Source: Glandiceps talaboti
Lineage: Eukaryota; Hemichordata; Enteropneusta; Spengelidae
Length of the DNA: 62,000 nt
Assembly (NCBI RefSeq): GCF_964340395.1
Contig: NC_135551.1
Coordinates: 24,561,003-24,623,002 of the forward strand
Reading direction: 5' to 3'
Position numbers and translations under genes: made by a program. Below, piece by piece: positions 46,948 to 57,339 of the stretch. Within the stretch, counting starts at the first letter, position 1. Each line of letters opens with the position of its first letter. The notes under the pieces were generated by a model. That model had not been told where the DNA came from. It did no database searches and was given only the letters and a program-made list of their open reading frames with translations.

Positions 46948-47779
46948 ATGTTCGAGTCAAGTCACCACTACATGTACAGCGTCAGAGTGACTCTGTTATT
47001 TCTGTACATGTACCCGTCTGTTCCCATGTTATTAGGCGATATATATTTTGAAGTTGAGCCTGGTGAATACGATCTTATTTTTACTTTTCAGAGTAATTCA
47101 GCTTTAAAGCACATTTTTCACTGCAAAGTCAATTCACTGGGTTCTGATCAAGAATTGTCTTGGTGGAAAAACGACGTAATGATATTTTTGTCAGATTTTC
47201 GAATCAACCAAGGTGGAGTTGATGAACGATACCAAGCCAGTGGTGTCAACAGTACATATTACATGTTAACTATATCTCGCATAACTGTGGAGACCGCCAT
47301 TCAAGATAGTGGGAAATACAAGTGTGTGGTCGTGTTACATCAAATTGTCGAAATAGTGTTTGTGACGCTGTTGAAGACGTGTACGCGAAAGCCCATAAAT
47401 CTGCCGTGAGGGAAAACAAAGAGAAATATATGAGAGATTTCACAGCTTGTAAAGAGGAATGGAAGGTGAACGACACCACGGGTCAGACTCACAATAGTAA
47501 CCATGGCGACAAACTGACCCTTGCGTCGGAGTAGGAATTTACGATAACAAAGAGAACATAACCCTCGCCGAATACGACGAAGTGAGATTCGAAGCTCATG
47601 CAGACGACAATAACCATAGGGGTCAGGACACTATTGAAGATGCAAACAGCCCAATACAGCTAAATGTCGAAGGGTTAATGTACGCTCAACCGGACCTTTC
47701 AAATACGACTACTGCAGATCGACCTGATAAATTTGCAGACGATGAAGATAATATTGTGTATGCAGACGTGAGACAATAG
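46948..47779 (+). pseudogene. receptor subfamily A, unit 3: internally deleted; still encodes a secreted single Ig domain
   Basis: The first 138 codons are intact: signal peptide (MFESSHHYMYSVRVTLLFLY), then Ig1 with SWWKNDVM and QDSGKYKCVVVL. At about 47361 roughly 1.05 kb corresponding to Ig2, Ig3, stalk and membrane helix is missing, and the join is out of frame, so translation adds VTLLKTCTRKPINLP and stops at 47409. The residual tail has a second deletion of 28 bases (TTGCG|TCGGAG, about 47525). The first ITIM is lost (LMYAQP, Leu at +3 replaced by Pro), while IVYADV remains. As it stands it could produce a 153-residue secreted V-like domain; more likely it is a pseudogene. Confidence 0.88.
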
Positions 47780-48071
47780 TAACTTCAGTATGCTGAGTGT
47801 AAACCGGTAGTATCATATATAGGGGTGATGTTAGCTTATATAGTATGTATTCAGGATTCAATTCAAAATACTTTTCACATATAACAAACGGACTCTTAGC
47901 TGAAATCTGTTTGCAAAACGATGACACACAAACGCTACAATGCAGTCATGATATTACGTTCAAAGTGCTAAGAACCAGACTTGAATCGTATGATAATCGA
48001 ACGTTCGCCAGTAGATGCTTCTGCAACCTGTTTGAATCAAACACCGGCCGATATTCTTTTTAATTTTTCGA

Positions 48072-48077
48072 AATAAA
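48072..48077 (+). terminator. polyadenylation signal of unit 3
   Basis: AATAAA in the same conserved context; homology with units 1 and 2 ends near 48320. Confidence 0.5.
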
Positions 48078-48320
48078 ATTTTACTGCATAAACAAACTTC
48101 AAAGAACTACAACAGCAGGAAACACAAGTAGGAATAAGCAACACACAGACGGTGCTGTCCCTTCTAAAAGTAAAATATAGACACAAAATCCTGGTAAAGA
48201 CTCAGTAACAATGAATATGTTACAGCTAACTTGAAAGAAATACTATAGTTGAAATTATCCAACAGAGATCATCTCTGATAAAATTCAGCCTGTTTTTTTT
48301 AATAGCAATTGTTTTTTTTT

Positions 48321-49112
48321 TCAATCTTATACAACCGGCCGATATTCTTACATCACTAAATATTGGAACAAGACATAAACCTAATTTTTCAAAACGTGTT
48401 TATGACCTGCCTTTTACACAACACAAGAGAATATCCCTATACTAAGCTCTGTATAAATCGCTTTATCGAATCATACCATGTCATCATGTATATGTACATG
48501 GTATAGACTGTACTGAGCAAACGTTGACAGAACACAATATACTTTACCCAATTTCATTCTATATCCAGATTGAAATGTATATGTTAGCGCTCCCACCATG
48601 TATTCGATTATCAATCACATGTAAAAGACGATGTGAAGGTATGGTTGTAGATTATATGTCAAACAAATGAACAATAGTTAAATGCGAATACCTTTAATAT
48701 AACATAGATCACTACTGTATGATCGACCAAGACAGCTCTATAATTTGCGCCCTCAAGAGACCCCCGTGTCAACGTACTTCAAATTAAAGTTGTATTTGTT
48801 GAGATTTGTGGTAATGAGACTTGCACAATCTACAGTGTTAGGTAAATGATTGTTCTGGATTTTGACAAAATTTCTCACCCTGCCGTACGTGATCATACAA
48901 TACTAAGACCTGAATATACACGGACGTCTTACATAGGTGTCATGAATGTACAAGTCTTGCTATTATTTTTATACGAGAATACAGCGTAAATCTTTCATTA
49001 AATGTTTATTCTTGCAATAATTGAAACCATGGTAATCCGCTTCATCAAGACTACTGTATTCTTGTTCGTCGTCACTTATATAATTTTATTTTCATCATTG
49101 ATATATATATAC
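48321..49112. other. no gene recognised
   Basis: Unique spacer between the subfamily A units and the subfamily B genes. Confidence 0.45.
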
Positions 49113-49400
49113 CTTCCTTCCTTCCTTCCTTGACATCCCTGTAAACACGACGGTGATAATTGAACAAGGGTCGGGAGAGATGAAGACGATATCTTTAGAG
49201 TTGTAAGATCAGAGATCTGGGTCCAACTGTCGATAAAACATATTGGATAATGAACGCCAATATAAGTGACACCTTTCACTTTATTAAAAGTCGTGTAGAA
49301 TACGGCGGGTACTTTTATTGCAGTACAGTCTATACTATAATTGGTGAAGTTTCTAAGGAGAAAAAACTTACGAATTACTTTCACCTGGAATTCATGGCTT
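49113..49400 (+). pseudogene. receptor subfamily B relic (Ig1 fragment)
   Basis: CCTTCCTTGACATCCCTGTA... reads FLDIPVNTTVIIEQGSGEMK then TISLEL before a stop, matching FLDEPENTTVIIEQGSGDMK of the intact gene at 49860. The following bases parallel KTSWIKNDVIISDTYHF through several indels (TGATAAAACATATTGGATAA, ATAAGTGACACCTTTCACTT) and a shortened end with ACTTTTATTGCAG. No start or later domain remains. The sequence after it is homologous to the region upstream of 52176. Confidence 0.75.
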
Positions 49401-49859
49401 GTAAGTAATACACTGGTTCTGTACTGTTATTACTTCATGCTATAAGGTATTAATTTGTATATTGCCTATTAATTTCTATTGATGTATTTATTCTGACAGA
49501 GGAGGTATATTTGGATTTTATGTTTCTGTATTGATTGGTTTATGATCAACAACATTTGTAAATGTTAGTCATACAGCTTCATTTCATACATTTTCCTCCC
49601 CATGGTACTTTGTGATGTATCAGAACTTCACATACTTATTATTGTTAGTCAAATTATAATGTTACAGCCGTTGACATTATTTCCCATCATGCTTCACACA
49701 GCATATACATACTAACCTTTACCTTTGTATACACGGAAGTCACTCTGAGTCACCTAGTACTAAACTGTACTTGACGATGTTATTTTCGTGGAGATCTTCT
49801 ATACATAACTAGTGGAAGACATCGATAATTATATTGTCATATTGATAATTAATTGAACC
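49401..49859 (+). promoter_or_regulatory. subfamily B upstream region, copy 1
   Basis: This 460 bp resembles 51720-52175 along its length. The best-kept parts are TGATGTATCAG(A/T)ACTTCACA, TGTTAGTCAAAT, TTGACATTATTTCCCAT and CATAACTAGTGGAAGA(C/T)ATCG within 250 bases of the ATG. Position and conservation suggest the promoter and 5' UTR; no classical TATA is evident at the expected spacing. Confidence 0.5.
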
Positions 49860-51248
49860 ATGATTACAGGCAAGTTCACGAGTATCTTATTATTGCTTAT
49901 TATTGCCTCTATACTTCCATTGGTGATGTCTGTACCGTCCTTCCTTGACGAACCTGAGAATACCACTGTGATAATTGAACAAGGATCAGGAGATATGAAG
50001 ACGATATCTCTGAGTTGTCGTATTAGGGGTTTCGACCCACAAGCAGTGATAGACAAAACATCATGGATAAAGAATGACGTCATTATAAGTGACACCTATC
50101 ACTTTCGTCAAGATATCGGTCATTTAAAGGACAATCGATATTCAATTGAAATTCGTACAGAATACGGTCGGTTTGACCTACAAATTGATGCCGTTACAGA
50201 GGAGACTGCTGGATTCGACAGTGGTAGATACCAATGTGCCCTGCAATGGAGAGCAAACGATACCAACATCATTCAATCATCGATTGTTAATGTAAATGTG
50301 TTCATCGTTCCAAGTGAAACGCATCTCATGTGTCACACATCTCATATTAGTAACAACTACACCACTGGAATAGATGTGATAGTAGGTACAGAAGTGACAC
50401 TGTCATGTCGATCAGACACAGGAATGCCACAAGCTACAATACAATGGAAAAGGAATGATGGCCAAGAGATACTGAGCACCTTCCATAACATATCCTCTTC
50501 GACAGAACTGATGAGATATGACTTAACCTGGCATCCGGACATTGCGGATGATGGTGTTACGTTCACATGTACACTGACACATCCAGGCTTAAGTGAAATC
50601 AGGTCATGTATCGTCGGGCCATTTTATATACAACATCCTCCTGTAGTCAGTACAACACCTGAACTAATTTATGTAAATAAGTCAACACAGTCTATTGATA
50701 TCACGTGTGTTGTCTCTGCTAATCCCCCAGTAGAAAACTATGACTGGTTTGTAGAAGGTCATGCTGTGTCTAATTCCGATGGATTTGCTTTTACACTTGA
50801 TGGAAATATTTTAACTGTGTCAGATTTCAATGGTGATAGAAACGGGCAATATCTAATTACATGTGTAACACGAAACAGTGTTGGATATGCAAACGCCTCC
50901 AGTATATTGAACGTTGACATCAATGAACAAGGCTCGACAACGGCACTACCAGGTGATACGTGTAGTGGTGGAGTATTGGTCGCTGTAGCATTGTCGTGTT
51001 TTCTTGCTGGTTCATTGTCGACTGTTGCAATGTGTTACATAGCCTACAAACTGAGACGGCTACCCTTTCCACCGACTAAAAGCAAGAAGGAAGATAATGT
51101 CAGGCAAGGCGTTAGTAATGAGGTGTGTGAAAATAATGATGAGTATGAAATGGTCAGAGACAATACAGAAAGACAAGGAGATGATGAACATTATCAAACA
51201 TTAACTGGTCAAGTCAATGATGTTTATACATCACTGAAAAAATCGTAA
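49860..51248 (+). CDS. subfamily B receptor 1: three Ig domains, short tyrosine tail
   Basis: An intact 462-residue type I membrane protein in one exon. Signal peptide 1-24 (TSILLLLIIASILPLVMS). Ig1 has Cys53-Cys125 with KTSWIKND and FDSGRYQC; Ig2 has Cys183-Cys237 with TIQWKRND, plus a second pair Cys158/Cys250 at its ends; Ig3 has Cys283-Cys335 with NYDWFVEG. Several N-glycosylation sites (NTT, NDT, NYT, NIS, NKS, NAS). Membrane helix about 370-396, then RRLPFPPTKSKK. The tail of about 65 residues has YEMV (Tyr429), YQTL (Tyr445) and YTSL (Tyr456). None has V/I/L/S at -2, so these are YxxPhi rather than strict ITIMs. Likely a cell-surface recognition receptor signalling through SH2 proteins; ligand unknown. 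It may be the partner type to the ITIM-bearing paralogues. Confidence 0.9.
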   Translation: MITGKFTSILLLLIIASILPLVMSVPSFLDEPENTTVIIEQGSGDMKTISLSCRIRGFDPQAVIDKTSWIKNDVIISDTYHFRQDIGHLKDNRYSIEIRTEYGRFDLQIDAVTEETAGFDSGRYQCALQWRANDTNIIQSSIVNVNVFIVPSETHLMCHTSHISNNYTTGIDVIVGTEVTLSCRSDTGMPQATIQWKRNDGQEILSTFHNISSSTELMRYDLTWHPDIADDGVTFTCTLTHPGLSEIRSCIVGPFYIQHPPVVSTTPELIYVNKSTQSIDITCVVSANPPVENYDWFVEGHAVSNSDGFAFTLDGNILTVSDFNGDRNGQYLITCVTRNSVGYANASSILNVDINEQGSTTALPGDTCSGGVLVAVALSCFLAGSLSTVAMCYIAYKLRRLPFPPTKSKKEDNVRQGVSNEVCENNDEYEMVRDNTERQGDDEHYQTLTGQVNDVYTSLKKS

Positions 51249-51299
51249 ATATATCATAACACATTATCCATCGGGACGAAATGTACGACAAATCGACAC

Positions 51300-51610
51300 A
51301 TTCCTTAATCAATCAATCAATCGACCGACCGACCGACCGACCGACCGATCGATCGATCGATCGATCGATCGATCGATCGATCGATCAGTCAGTCAGTCAG
51401 TCAGTCAGTCAGTCAGTCAGTCAGTCAATCAATCAATCAATCAATCGATCAATCGATCGATCAATCAATCAATCAATGAACGAACGAACGAACGAACCAG
51501 CCAGCCAGCCAGTCAGCCAATAAACAAGCCAACAAGCGAATTAACAAACAAACAAACAAACAAACCAACCAACCAACCAACCAACCAACCAACCAACCAA
51601 CCAACCAATC
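51300..51610. repeat. mosaic tetranucleotide array
   Basis: Successive blocks of AATC, GACC, GATC, AGTC, AATC/GATC, GAAC, CCAG, AAAC and AACC, most steps being single-base changes. Ser-Ile-Asp-Arg frames across it are artefacts. Confidence 0.97.
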
Positions 51611-51719
51611 ATGAACACATATTCAGATAGTAGCCAACCACAGAAAAGGAAGCAATTTTTATAAAGGACAAAGTGTCCAGAAGACGATTTTTTCGATTTA
51701 TTGTTATACAAGAAGAAAT

Positions 51720-52175
51720 CCATATGCAAATATTATATTATAGCAAAGTCAATAGTTAATTCCATTGGTGTGTTTATTCTGACGCATAGAAGGTAATTAT
51801 AGTTTTATGTTCTGTAATGGTTGGTTGATAGCACCATTATTACTGGTTTTGCCTATCATGGTTACAAGTATTGTTAAGGTTTATTTACTATGAGTTGTCA
51901 TTAAGATATTTTCCTCCCTACAGTGCAGTGCATTGTGATGTATCAGTACTTCACATACTTTTTATTGTTAGTCAAATGATACTGTTACAGCCTTTGACAT
52001 TATTTCCCATGTTGCTTCACGCAGCATACAATACATTAACCATTTACCTTAGCATATACGGAAGTAACCCTGAGTCACCCAAACTGTACTTGGTATTATT
52101 TTCGGGGACATCTACTCTACATAACTAGTGGAAGATATCGACAATTATGAATTCATATTGGTAATTGACTGAACC
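51720..52175 (+). promoter_or_regulatory. subfamily B upstream region, copy 2
   Basis: Counterpart of 49401-49859, ending CTGAACC|ATG as the first copy ends TTGAACC|ATG. Conservation is strongest in the last 250 bases. Confidence 0.5.
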
Positions 52176-54050
52176 ATGAATACACGCAAGTACATGGGTA
52201 TCTTATTATTGCTTACTGTTGCCTCTATACTTCCGTCGGTGATGTCTGTACAGTTCTTCCTTGACGAACCTGAGAACACAACTGTGATAATTGAACACGG
52301 ATCAGGAAATAAGAAGATGATATCTTTGAGGTGTTGTATTTCTGGTGTTAACCCAAACCCAGGGGTAGATAAAACATCATGGATCAAGAATGACGTCATT
52401 ATAAGTGACACATATCACTTTCGTCAAGATATCAGTCATTTAAAGGACAATCGATATTCAATTGAAAGTCGTACAGAATACGGGCGGTATGACCTACAAA
52501 TTATCGACATTTCTGAAGAGACTGCTGAATTTGACAGTGGTAGGTACCAATGTGCACTACAACGGACAGCAGATAATACCAACATCATTCAATCGTCGAT
52601 TGTTAATGTCAACGTTTACATTATTCCGAAAGAAAAATATCCGATCTGTGAAACGGACATACCCAAGGGAACACACAAAGTTAAAGGGAGTAGATTAGAG
52701 GTAGTCGAAGGAACCCAGGTAGTCATGTCTTGTAAGTCGTATAAGGGAATACCACAAGTGGCTTTGCAGTGGAGAGATTTTCATTATAATATTATGATGT
52801 CATCAAAAGGGTCACTGACCGAAGGTGGAGATGAACTGTTTGTTGTCAATGTTACTTGGACAGCAATGAGAACAGGGAATAATATATTTGTGTGTACACT
52901 CTATCATCCGGGACTAATGGAAAATATTACGTGTGACATTGGGCCAATAACTGTATTATTCAAACCTACGGTAGAAATCATACCACACACGCAGGTTATG
53001 TCGTCAGAGGCAGTCTTGCTCTATTGTAATGCTAGTTCAAATCCAAGTGTAGAACACTATAAATGGACATATGATGGCACAGAAATAGGTGAAAATACAC
53101 ATGATGGAATTAAACAACGAAATGAAACACTTATTATTGAATATATACCAGGGCGTGAAGCAGACAGACATAATATTACGTGCATTGCTATAAATGCTTT
53201 GGGTAGTACTTCCAGTGAAATTGCAACCCTTCTTCCAAAAACTCCCATGAGTGTGACATCAATGCCAATGAAACGCTCTGGTACCCCAGTTTCTCTTATA
53301 GCTGGTGTGGTTGGAGCATGCGTCGGTGTAATCTTAATAGGTCTCCTCGTGATTCTGTTCATTTGCATAATTAAATCAAAGAGAAGGGCAGCATCTTCCA
53401 AACGGGATGATGGAAATACTACTTCAGAGCAAAACCTTAACATTCCATCAACGCAAATAGAGATTTATTATTCGTCGAACGATGGATACAGTTCCGATTT
53501 GCCAGATGACTCAGATATTCAAAATAGACACGAATCACGTTCAAACAGCACGGATCCAACAACCACCCCAGAAAATGAAACTGACTTGAGTTCTTCGTAT
53601 GCCACTGTCGACATGGCAAAGAAAACAAAAAAGCGCACAGAGAAAAGTGAACCAAATTTAAAACCACCAGACACACCTACGCAAGACGAAAATACACCTG
53701 ACGTAAACAACTCGAGAGATCCAACAGAAATTAAAACTGACTTGAGTTATATGTATGCTAGTGTCGACATGGCAAAGAAAAAACCGAAGCGCGCAGAGAA
53801 AAGTGAACCGAATTTAAAAGCGTCAGACACATTTAAGCAAGACGTAAATACCCCTGACGTAAATAACTCGAAAAATCGAGAAGTCAAACTGAATGAAAAG
53901 AAACCGTCGTTAAAGAATGTGGAAGGATTGACCTATGCGGAGCTTGACCTGTCATCAATAATAGCTAGTAATGTTAAAGTGAAAGGAAACCAACGACAGT
54001 CAACAAAGGATTTAGTTGAATCAACTGTCTACGCAGAAGTGAGACTTTAA
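52176..54050 (+). CDS. subfamily B receptor 2: three Ig domains, long ITIM/ITSM tail
   Basis: An intact 624-residue type I membrane protein in one exon. The signal peptide (MGILLLLTVASILPSVMS) and Ig1 (FLDEPENTTVIIEHGSG, KTSWIKND, FDSGRYQC) match receptor 1. Ig2 (ALQWRDF, FVCTLYHPG, with extra Cys in KYPICETD and ITCDIGP) and Ig3 (HYKWTYDG, ITCIAINALG) are closer to subfamily A, for example KWTYNG and TCDIGP. Membrane helix about 372-396. The tail of about 225 residues has SSYATV (Tyr475, ITIM-like), MYASV (Tyr527), LTYAEL (Tyr587, canonical ITIM) and TVYAEV (Tyr619, fits the ITSM consensus TxYxxV/I). Tyr475 and Tyr527 lie in an in-frame duplicated 52-residue cassette. The C-terminal VEGLTYAELDLSS ... 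VYAEVRL parallels VEGLMYAELDLSN ... VYADVRQ of subfamily A. Probably recruits SH2 phosphatases or SAP-type adaptors; inferred. Confidence 0.92.
   Translation: MNTRKYMGILLLLTVASILPSVMSVQFFLDEPENTTVIIEHGSGNKKMISLRCCISGVNPNPGVDKTSWIKNDVIISDTYHFRQDISHLKDNRYSIESRTEYGRYDLQIIDISEETAEFDSGRYQCALQRTADNTNIIQSSIVNVNVYIIPKEKYPICETDIPKGTHKVKGSRLEVVEGTQVVMSCKSYKGIPQVALQWRDFHYNIMMSSKGSLTEGGDELFVVNVTWTAMRTGNNIFVCTLYHPGLMENITCDIGPITVLFKPTVEIIPHTQVMSSEAVLLYCNASSNPSVEHYKWTYDGTEIGENTHDGIKQRNETLIIEYIPGREADRHNITCIAINALGSTSSEIATLLPKTPMSVTSMPMKRSGTPVSLIAGVVGACVGVILIGLLVILFICIIKSKRRAASSKRDDGNTTSEQNLNIPSTQIEIYYSSNDGYSSDLPDDSDIQNRHESRSNSTDPTTTPENETDLSSSYATVDMAKKTKKRTEKSEPNLKPPDTPTQDENTPDVNNSRDPTEIKTDLSYMYASVDMAKKKPKRAEKSEPNLKASDTFKQDVNTPDVNNSKNREVKLNEKKPSLKNVEGLTYAELDLSSIIASNVKVKGNQRQSTKDLVESTVYAEVRL
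53577..53888 (+). repeat. in-frame 156-bp tandem duplication in the receptor 2 tail
   Basis: GAAACTGACTTGAGTTCTTC (53577) and AAAACTGACTTGAGTTATAT (53733) start two 156-bp units, each encoding a Y-A-x-V-D-M-A-K-K motif and KSEPNLK. Confidence 0.9.
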
Positions 54051-54243
54051 AATACAGAATGACGTCAATTCCGAGTGAGAGCATCTATACTATAGTATCG
54101 AAACTTTTCAAACCACATGTACACAGACGTTCACTGTGTCAATAATAACCATGTTCATATATTCGAATGAATACAGTTATGTATATAACTTTTCACTGGT
54201 ATTCTGTATATACAGTAACATCGTCATAAAGTCATGTTTTTCT

Positions 54244-54249
54244 ATTAAA
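54244..54249 (+). terminator. possible polyadenylation signal of receptor 2
   Basis: ATTAAA about 200 bases after the stop codon; a common variant signal, single occurrence. Confidence 0.35.
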
Positions 54250-54250
54250 G

Positions 54251-55477
54251 CTGCACTAGCTACAACTGGAATTTTTTTAAAACCTGTTTTGTTAGGTATA
54301 ATGACTTAATCATGATATCATACACCCTGAAGAGTATCGAATAACATCATGGTAAACATATTTGTGCAGCTGTAGACACGGTATGGAGTAATATACCCAA
54401 TCAAATTGAATTTAGGGTTCACACCCAAAGTTCAACGTCCTCAATGAATCATGATTTCACCTTATAAATATACTACTAATAGATAAAAAGACATCTTATT
54501 GACATGTAAAATGTTTGATTATCTAGGTATTTTAACAACTTTCAGTGAATATATTTTGATACAAAAAAAAATAAAAATAATAATACCACAGTTACAGCTT
54601 GTGCAGGTATAAAGCTACACATTCTTCTTCAGTACGTCACCGGTAATGTCACCTTAACCGATATATACGATATATTTAGTTTGACAGTTCTGGTGACCCA
54701 CTAAAGAAGAGTAGTCCAATCCTCTTAAAATATTTGGGTTAGAAATGTATTAACACATGGGTTTATGTACCCATGTGAAATCAGTGCAATGTAGTCAACC
54801 ACTAGCAGTATGCTTATATGTGTTAACGTATACTAACTTGAAATATAATGTACGTACGTAGAGTTTAATATCCATATAACTTATACTGTATTAATAACTC
54901 AGACTTTAAATGCATCGAAGTCAATTATTGAATAATTATAACAATTTGAAAGTATATTTTCACTGTGTTCTCGTCATGTCAACATTTCAAATTTACATTC
55001 AAATATAATTTTGACAAATCTGAATACAATGTATATTAAATGCTCTTAACTTGTCATGCGAGGTTAAGACCACAAACTGTGCCTAAGAAACATTCAGGCC
55101 GAATGCTACCGAAGAAAGCCGAATGATGGCGCTATCGCATATAACTTGTGAGTGTCCCAAATGATAAAAACACTTATACTTTATTACTTACCTAAAACAC
55201 GGTTAAGATTAGTAATTAATTACGTTATAGGCTGTTACGTATAAAATCTGTTCTCATACCTAATTTTATTCGTAGTTCAATTTGAATCATACGATTATTA
55301 TCTTCTGTACCTGGTCCAACAAAAGTTCTTTTTTCGTATCCAACAATCTTTTAATAAAGTTGTTCCGTTTTACACCATGGTGAGAAATTAAATTTTGAAA
55401 GGCAATTGTTTTACAAAAATGAAAACGACTTAATAATCTCTTTATTAATACTGGATAATAAACACTTATCTCCCAAG
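54251..55477. other. no gene recognised
   Basis: AT-rich spacer; a 71-residue minus frame near 55.3-55.5 kb has no motif. Confidence 0.45.
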
Positions 55478-55545
55478 AAGTCCAGTGAGGGACATTCCTC
55501 ATGGGTTCAGTGTTAAGGCGTAGCGGGTCATTCTTTCAGCCCCGA
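55478..55545 (-). mobile_element. SINE 3' fragment
   Basis: AAGAAGTCCAGTGAGGGACA then TTCCTCATGGGTTCAGTGTTAA matches the tail-side part of the SINEs at 40773-40972 and 57115-57328. The tRNA-like head is missing. Confidence 0.65.
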
Positions 55546-56240
55546 GGTTAATCAAAACTTTGTTACGTAGAAACGACGTCAGAAGATGTATTCTAATGAT
55601 ATTCAAGACGTGTATCCTCAGTAAAACAATTACTTGAATATTATGTACATATTTATTGTGTATCCAATTACAGAAAACGTGTTCAGTTACAGCACATGTA
55701 AGACGCGACTTCGCTGTTGACTTCTCTAAAACATTGAATTACTTTGAAATTTAACCAAGATGCAAAATACTGTATAATAGATAAAATATCAATATAGGTA
55801 GAATGAAATAGAAAACTAAAGGATGAGAGTAAACAGCTCTTCTCCCAGAAACAACAACATACAAGTACTTCTTTGGCACTATACACAATAGAAATGCAGC
55901 GACCCTTCACCCCAAAAGGTCTCGCTTTGTTAATCGTCTTTATACCGATATTACCACTTCAGATATTTTAGTACACGTCAAATGCAGAAAGGGGCTAGGT
56001 CAAATACTGGATCATACTAAGGGTGACAAACGCAAACACTATTGATTACATTACAAAGAACGCGTATAGGTAACCTAATAGATGTGAATGTTTATATGAT
56101 CAATTAAAACATTTGGTAATATAGTTATGATATTTCAGCGGCTTTCCATGCTTTAAAGGTTTTGACAAATACATGTAAATACATTGATCAAAATCCAACC
56201 ACTGTATGTGGCTATAGTTTGCATGTTTTTCTTTTTGCAC
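55546..56240. other. no gene recognised
   Basis: Nothing recognisable. Confidence 0.4.
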
Positions 56241-57090
56241 ATCCTTGTGAACTTGAAATTTAACATTACTTTGGCATTAGCGAGTCTACTCACTAATAAT
56301 GTGATAAAAACCGACTAAATCAGCATCTTCAAGTAAAGGCCTGTCTTAATGGCATATATACAAGGAAACCTTTTAATTGCTGTTACGACACGCATTGTAT
56401 TGTTAGCATGCGGAATTCTGAGCTATCATACAAGATATATCCATAACTTTGAAAATGTCAATACTTATGCACATTACTTGTTCAAATTAAAAGCTACACT
56501 AACAAGCTTCATAGGACACGTGCGCTAAGGTATCATAAATGTATGATCCAAATAATATGCATTCTAAAGATGATACCTATTTCCACAAAAAGCATTGATT
56601 ATGCAAATAACTAATTATAATAAAATACTACAGTAACGAGCTTTATATAACACGTCCGCATTGTTATCATCAATGAACGTTCTATATTATATACATTTCG
56701 AAGCTTGCGACCGGAAATCATTATGTATGTAAATTACTCATTACTATTCAAGAATGTTAACCGAAACCTAATCAATCAGTTCTTGTGATACCTGGGTAAG
56801 ATATGTGTGATCTTTCATGAGACACATGTTGATTTTGAGATATTGTGTCCATAGACAGACATATAAATATAAGATGACGGAATCAGACAGACAGATAAAG
56901 AGACAGACAGACAGACAGACATTAACAAACAAAAACAAACAAACAAACAAACACATTCAGGTAGACAGACAACACTTGAGTATGTGGCTGAACACCCACT
57001 TGTGTTTACTGCTAGTGGCATACCTATACACGTGTAATCAATGTGCATACTAGTCTATGATAATGTTTATGTATACATGATAGTTCTTTA
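56241..57090 (+). repeat. receptor-cluster duplicon, distal upstream part, copy 2
   Basis: Nearly the same sequence as 39944-40772 with a longer AGAC microsatellite. It marks the start of the block that carries unit 4. Confidence 0.9.
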
Positions 57091-57114
57091 AGTTCTTTAA
57101 ACAGTTGTTTCCCA

Positions 57115-57328
57115 AGAAGTCCAGTGAGGGCCATCCCTCGTGGGTTCAGTGTTAATGCAGGAGGAAACCGGAGTACCCGGGGAAAACCTGCATTGTTCCG
57201 TAGAGTCAAACAGAACGACACTCTTCTTTCTTACAGCGTGGTAAATTTAATCAAACCCTGAATGGGCTCGGACCACAACCGCTGTGGTAAGAGGCAAGTG
57301 GTTTAACCACTCGGTCACCGACAACCCT
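57115..57328 (-). mobile_element. tRNA-derived SINE, minus strand, copy 2
   Basis: Same element and position within the duplicon as 40773-40972. Its A box is one base different (GTGACCGAGTGG instead of GTGGCCGAGTGG), and GTCCGAGCCC replaces GTTCGAGCCC in the B box. Confidence 0.8.
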
Positions 57329-57339
57329 AGCACTGAATT

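Noticed and set aside
51281-51523. 80-residue Ser/Asp/Arg-rich open frame
   Set aside because: Translation of a tetranucleotide microsatellite array.
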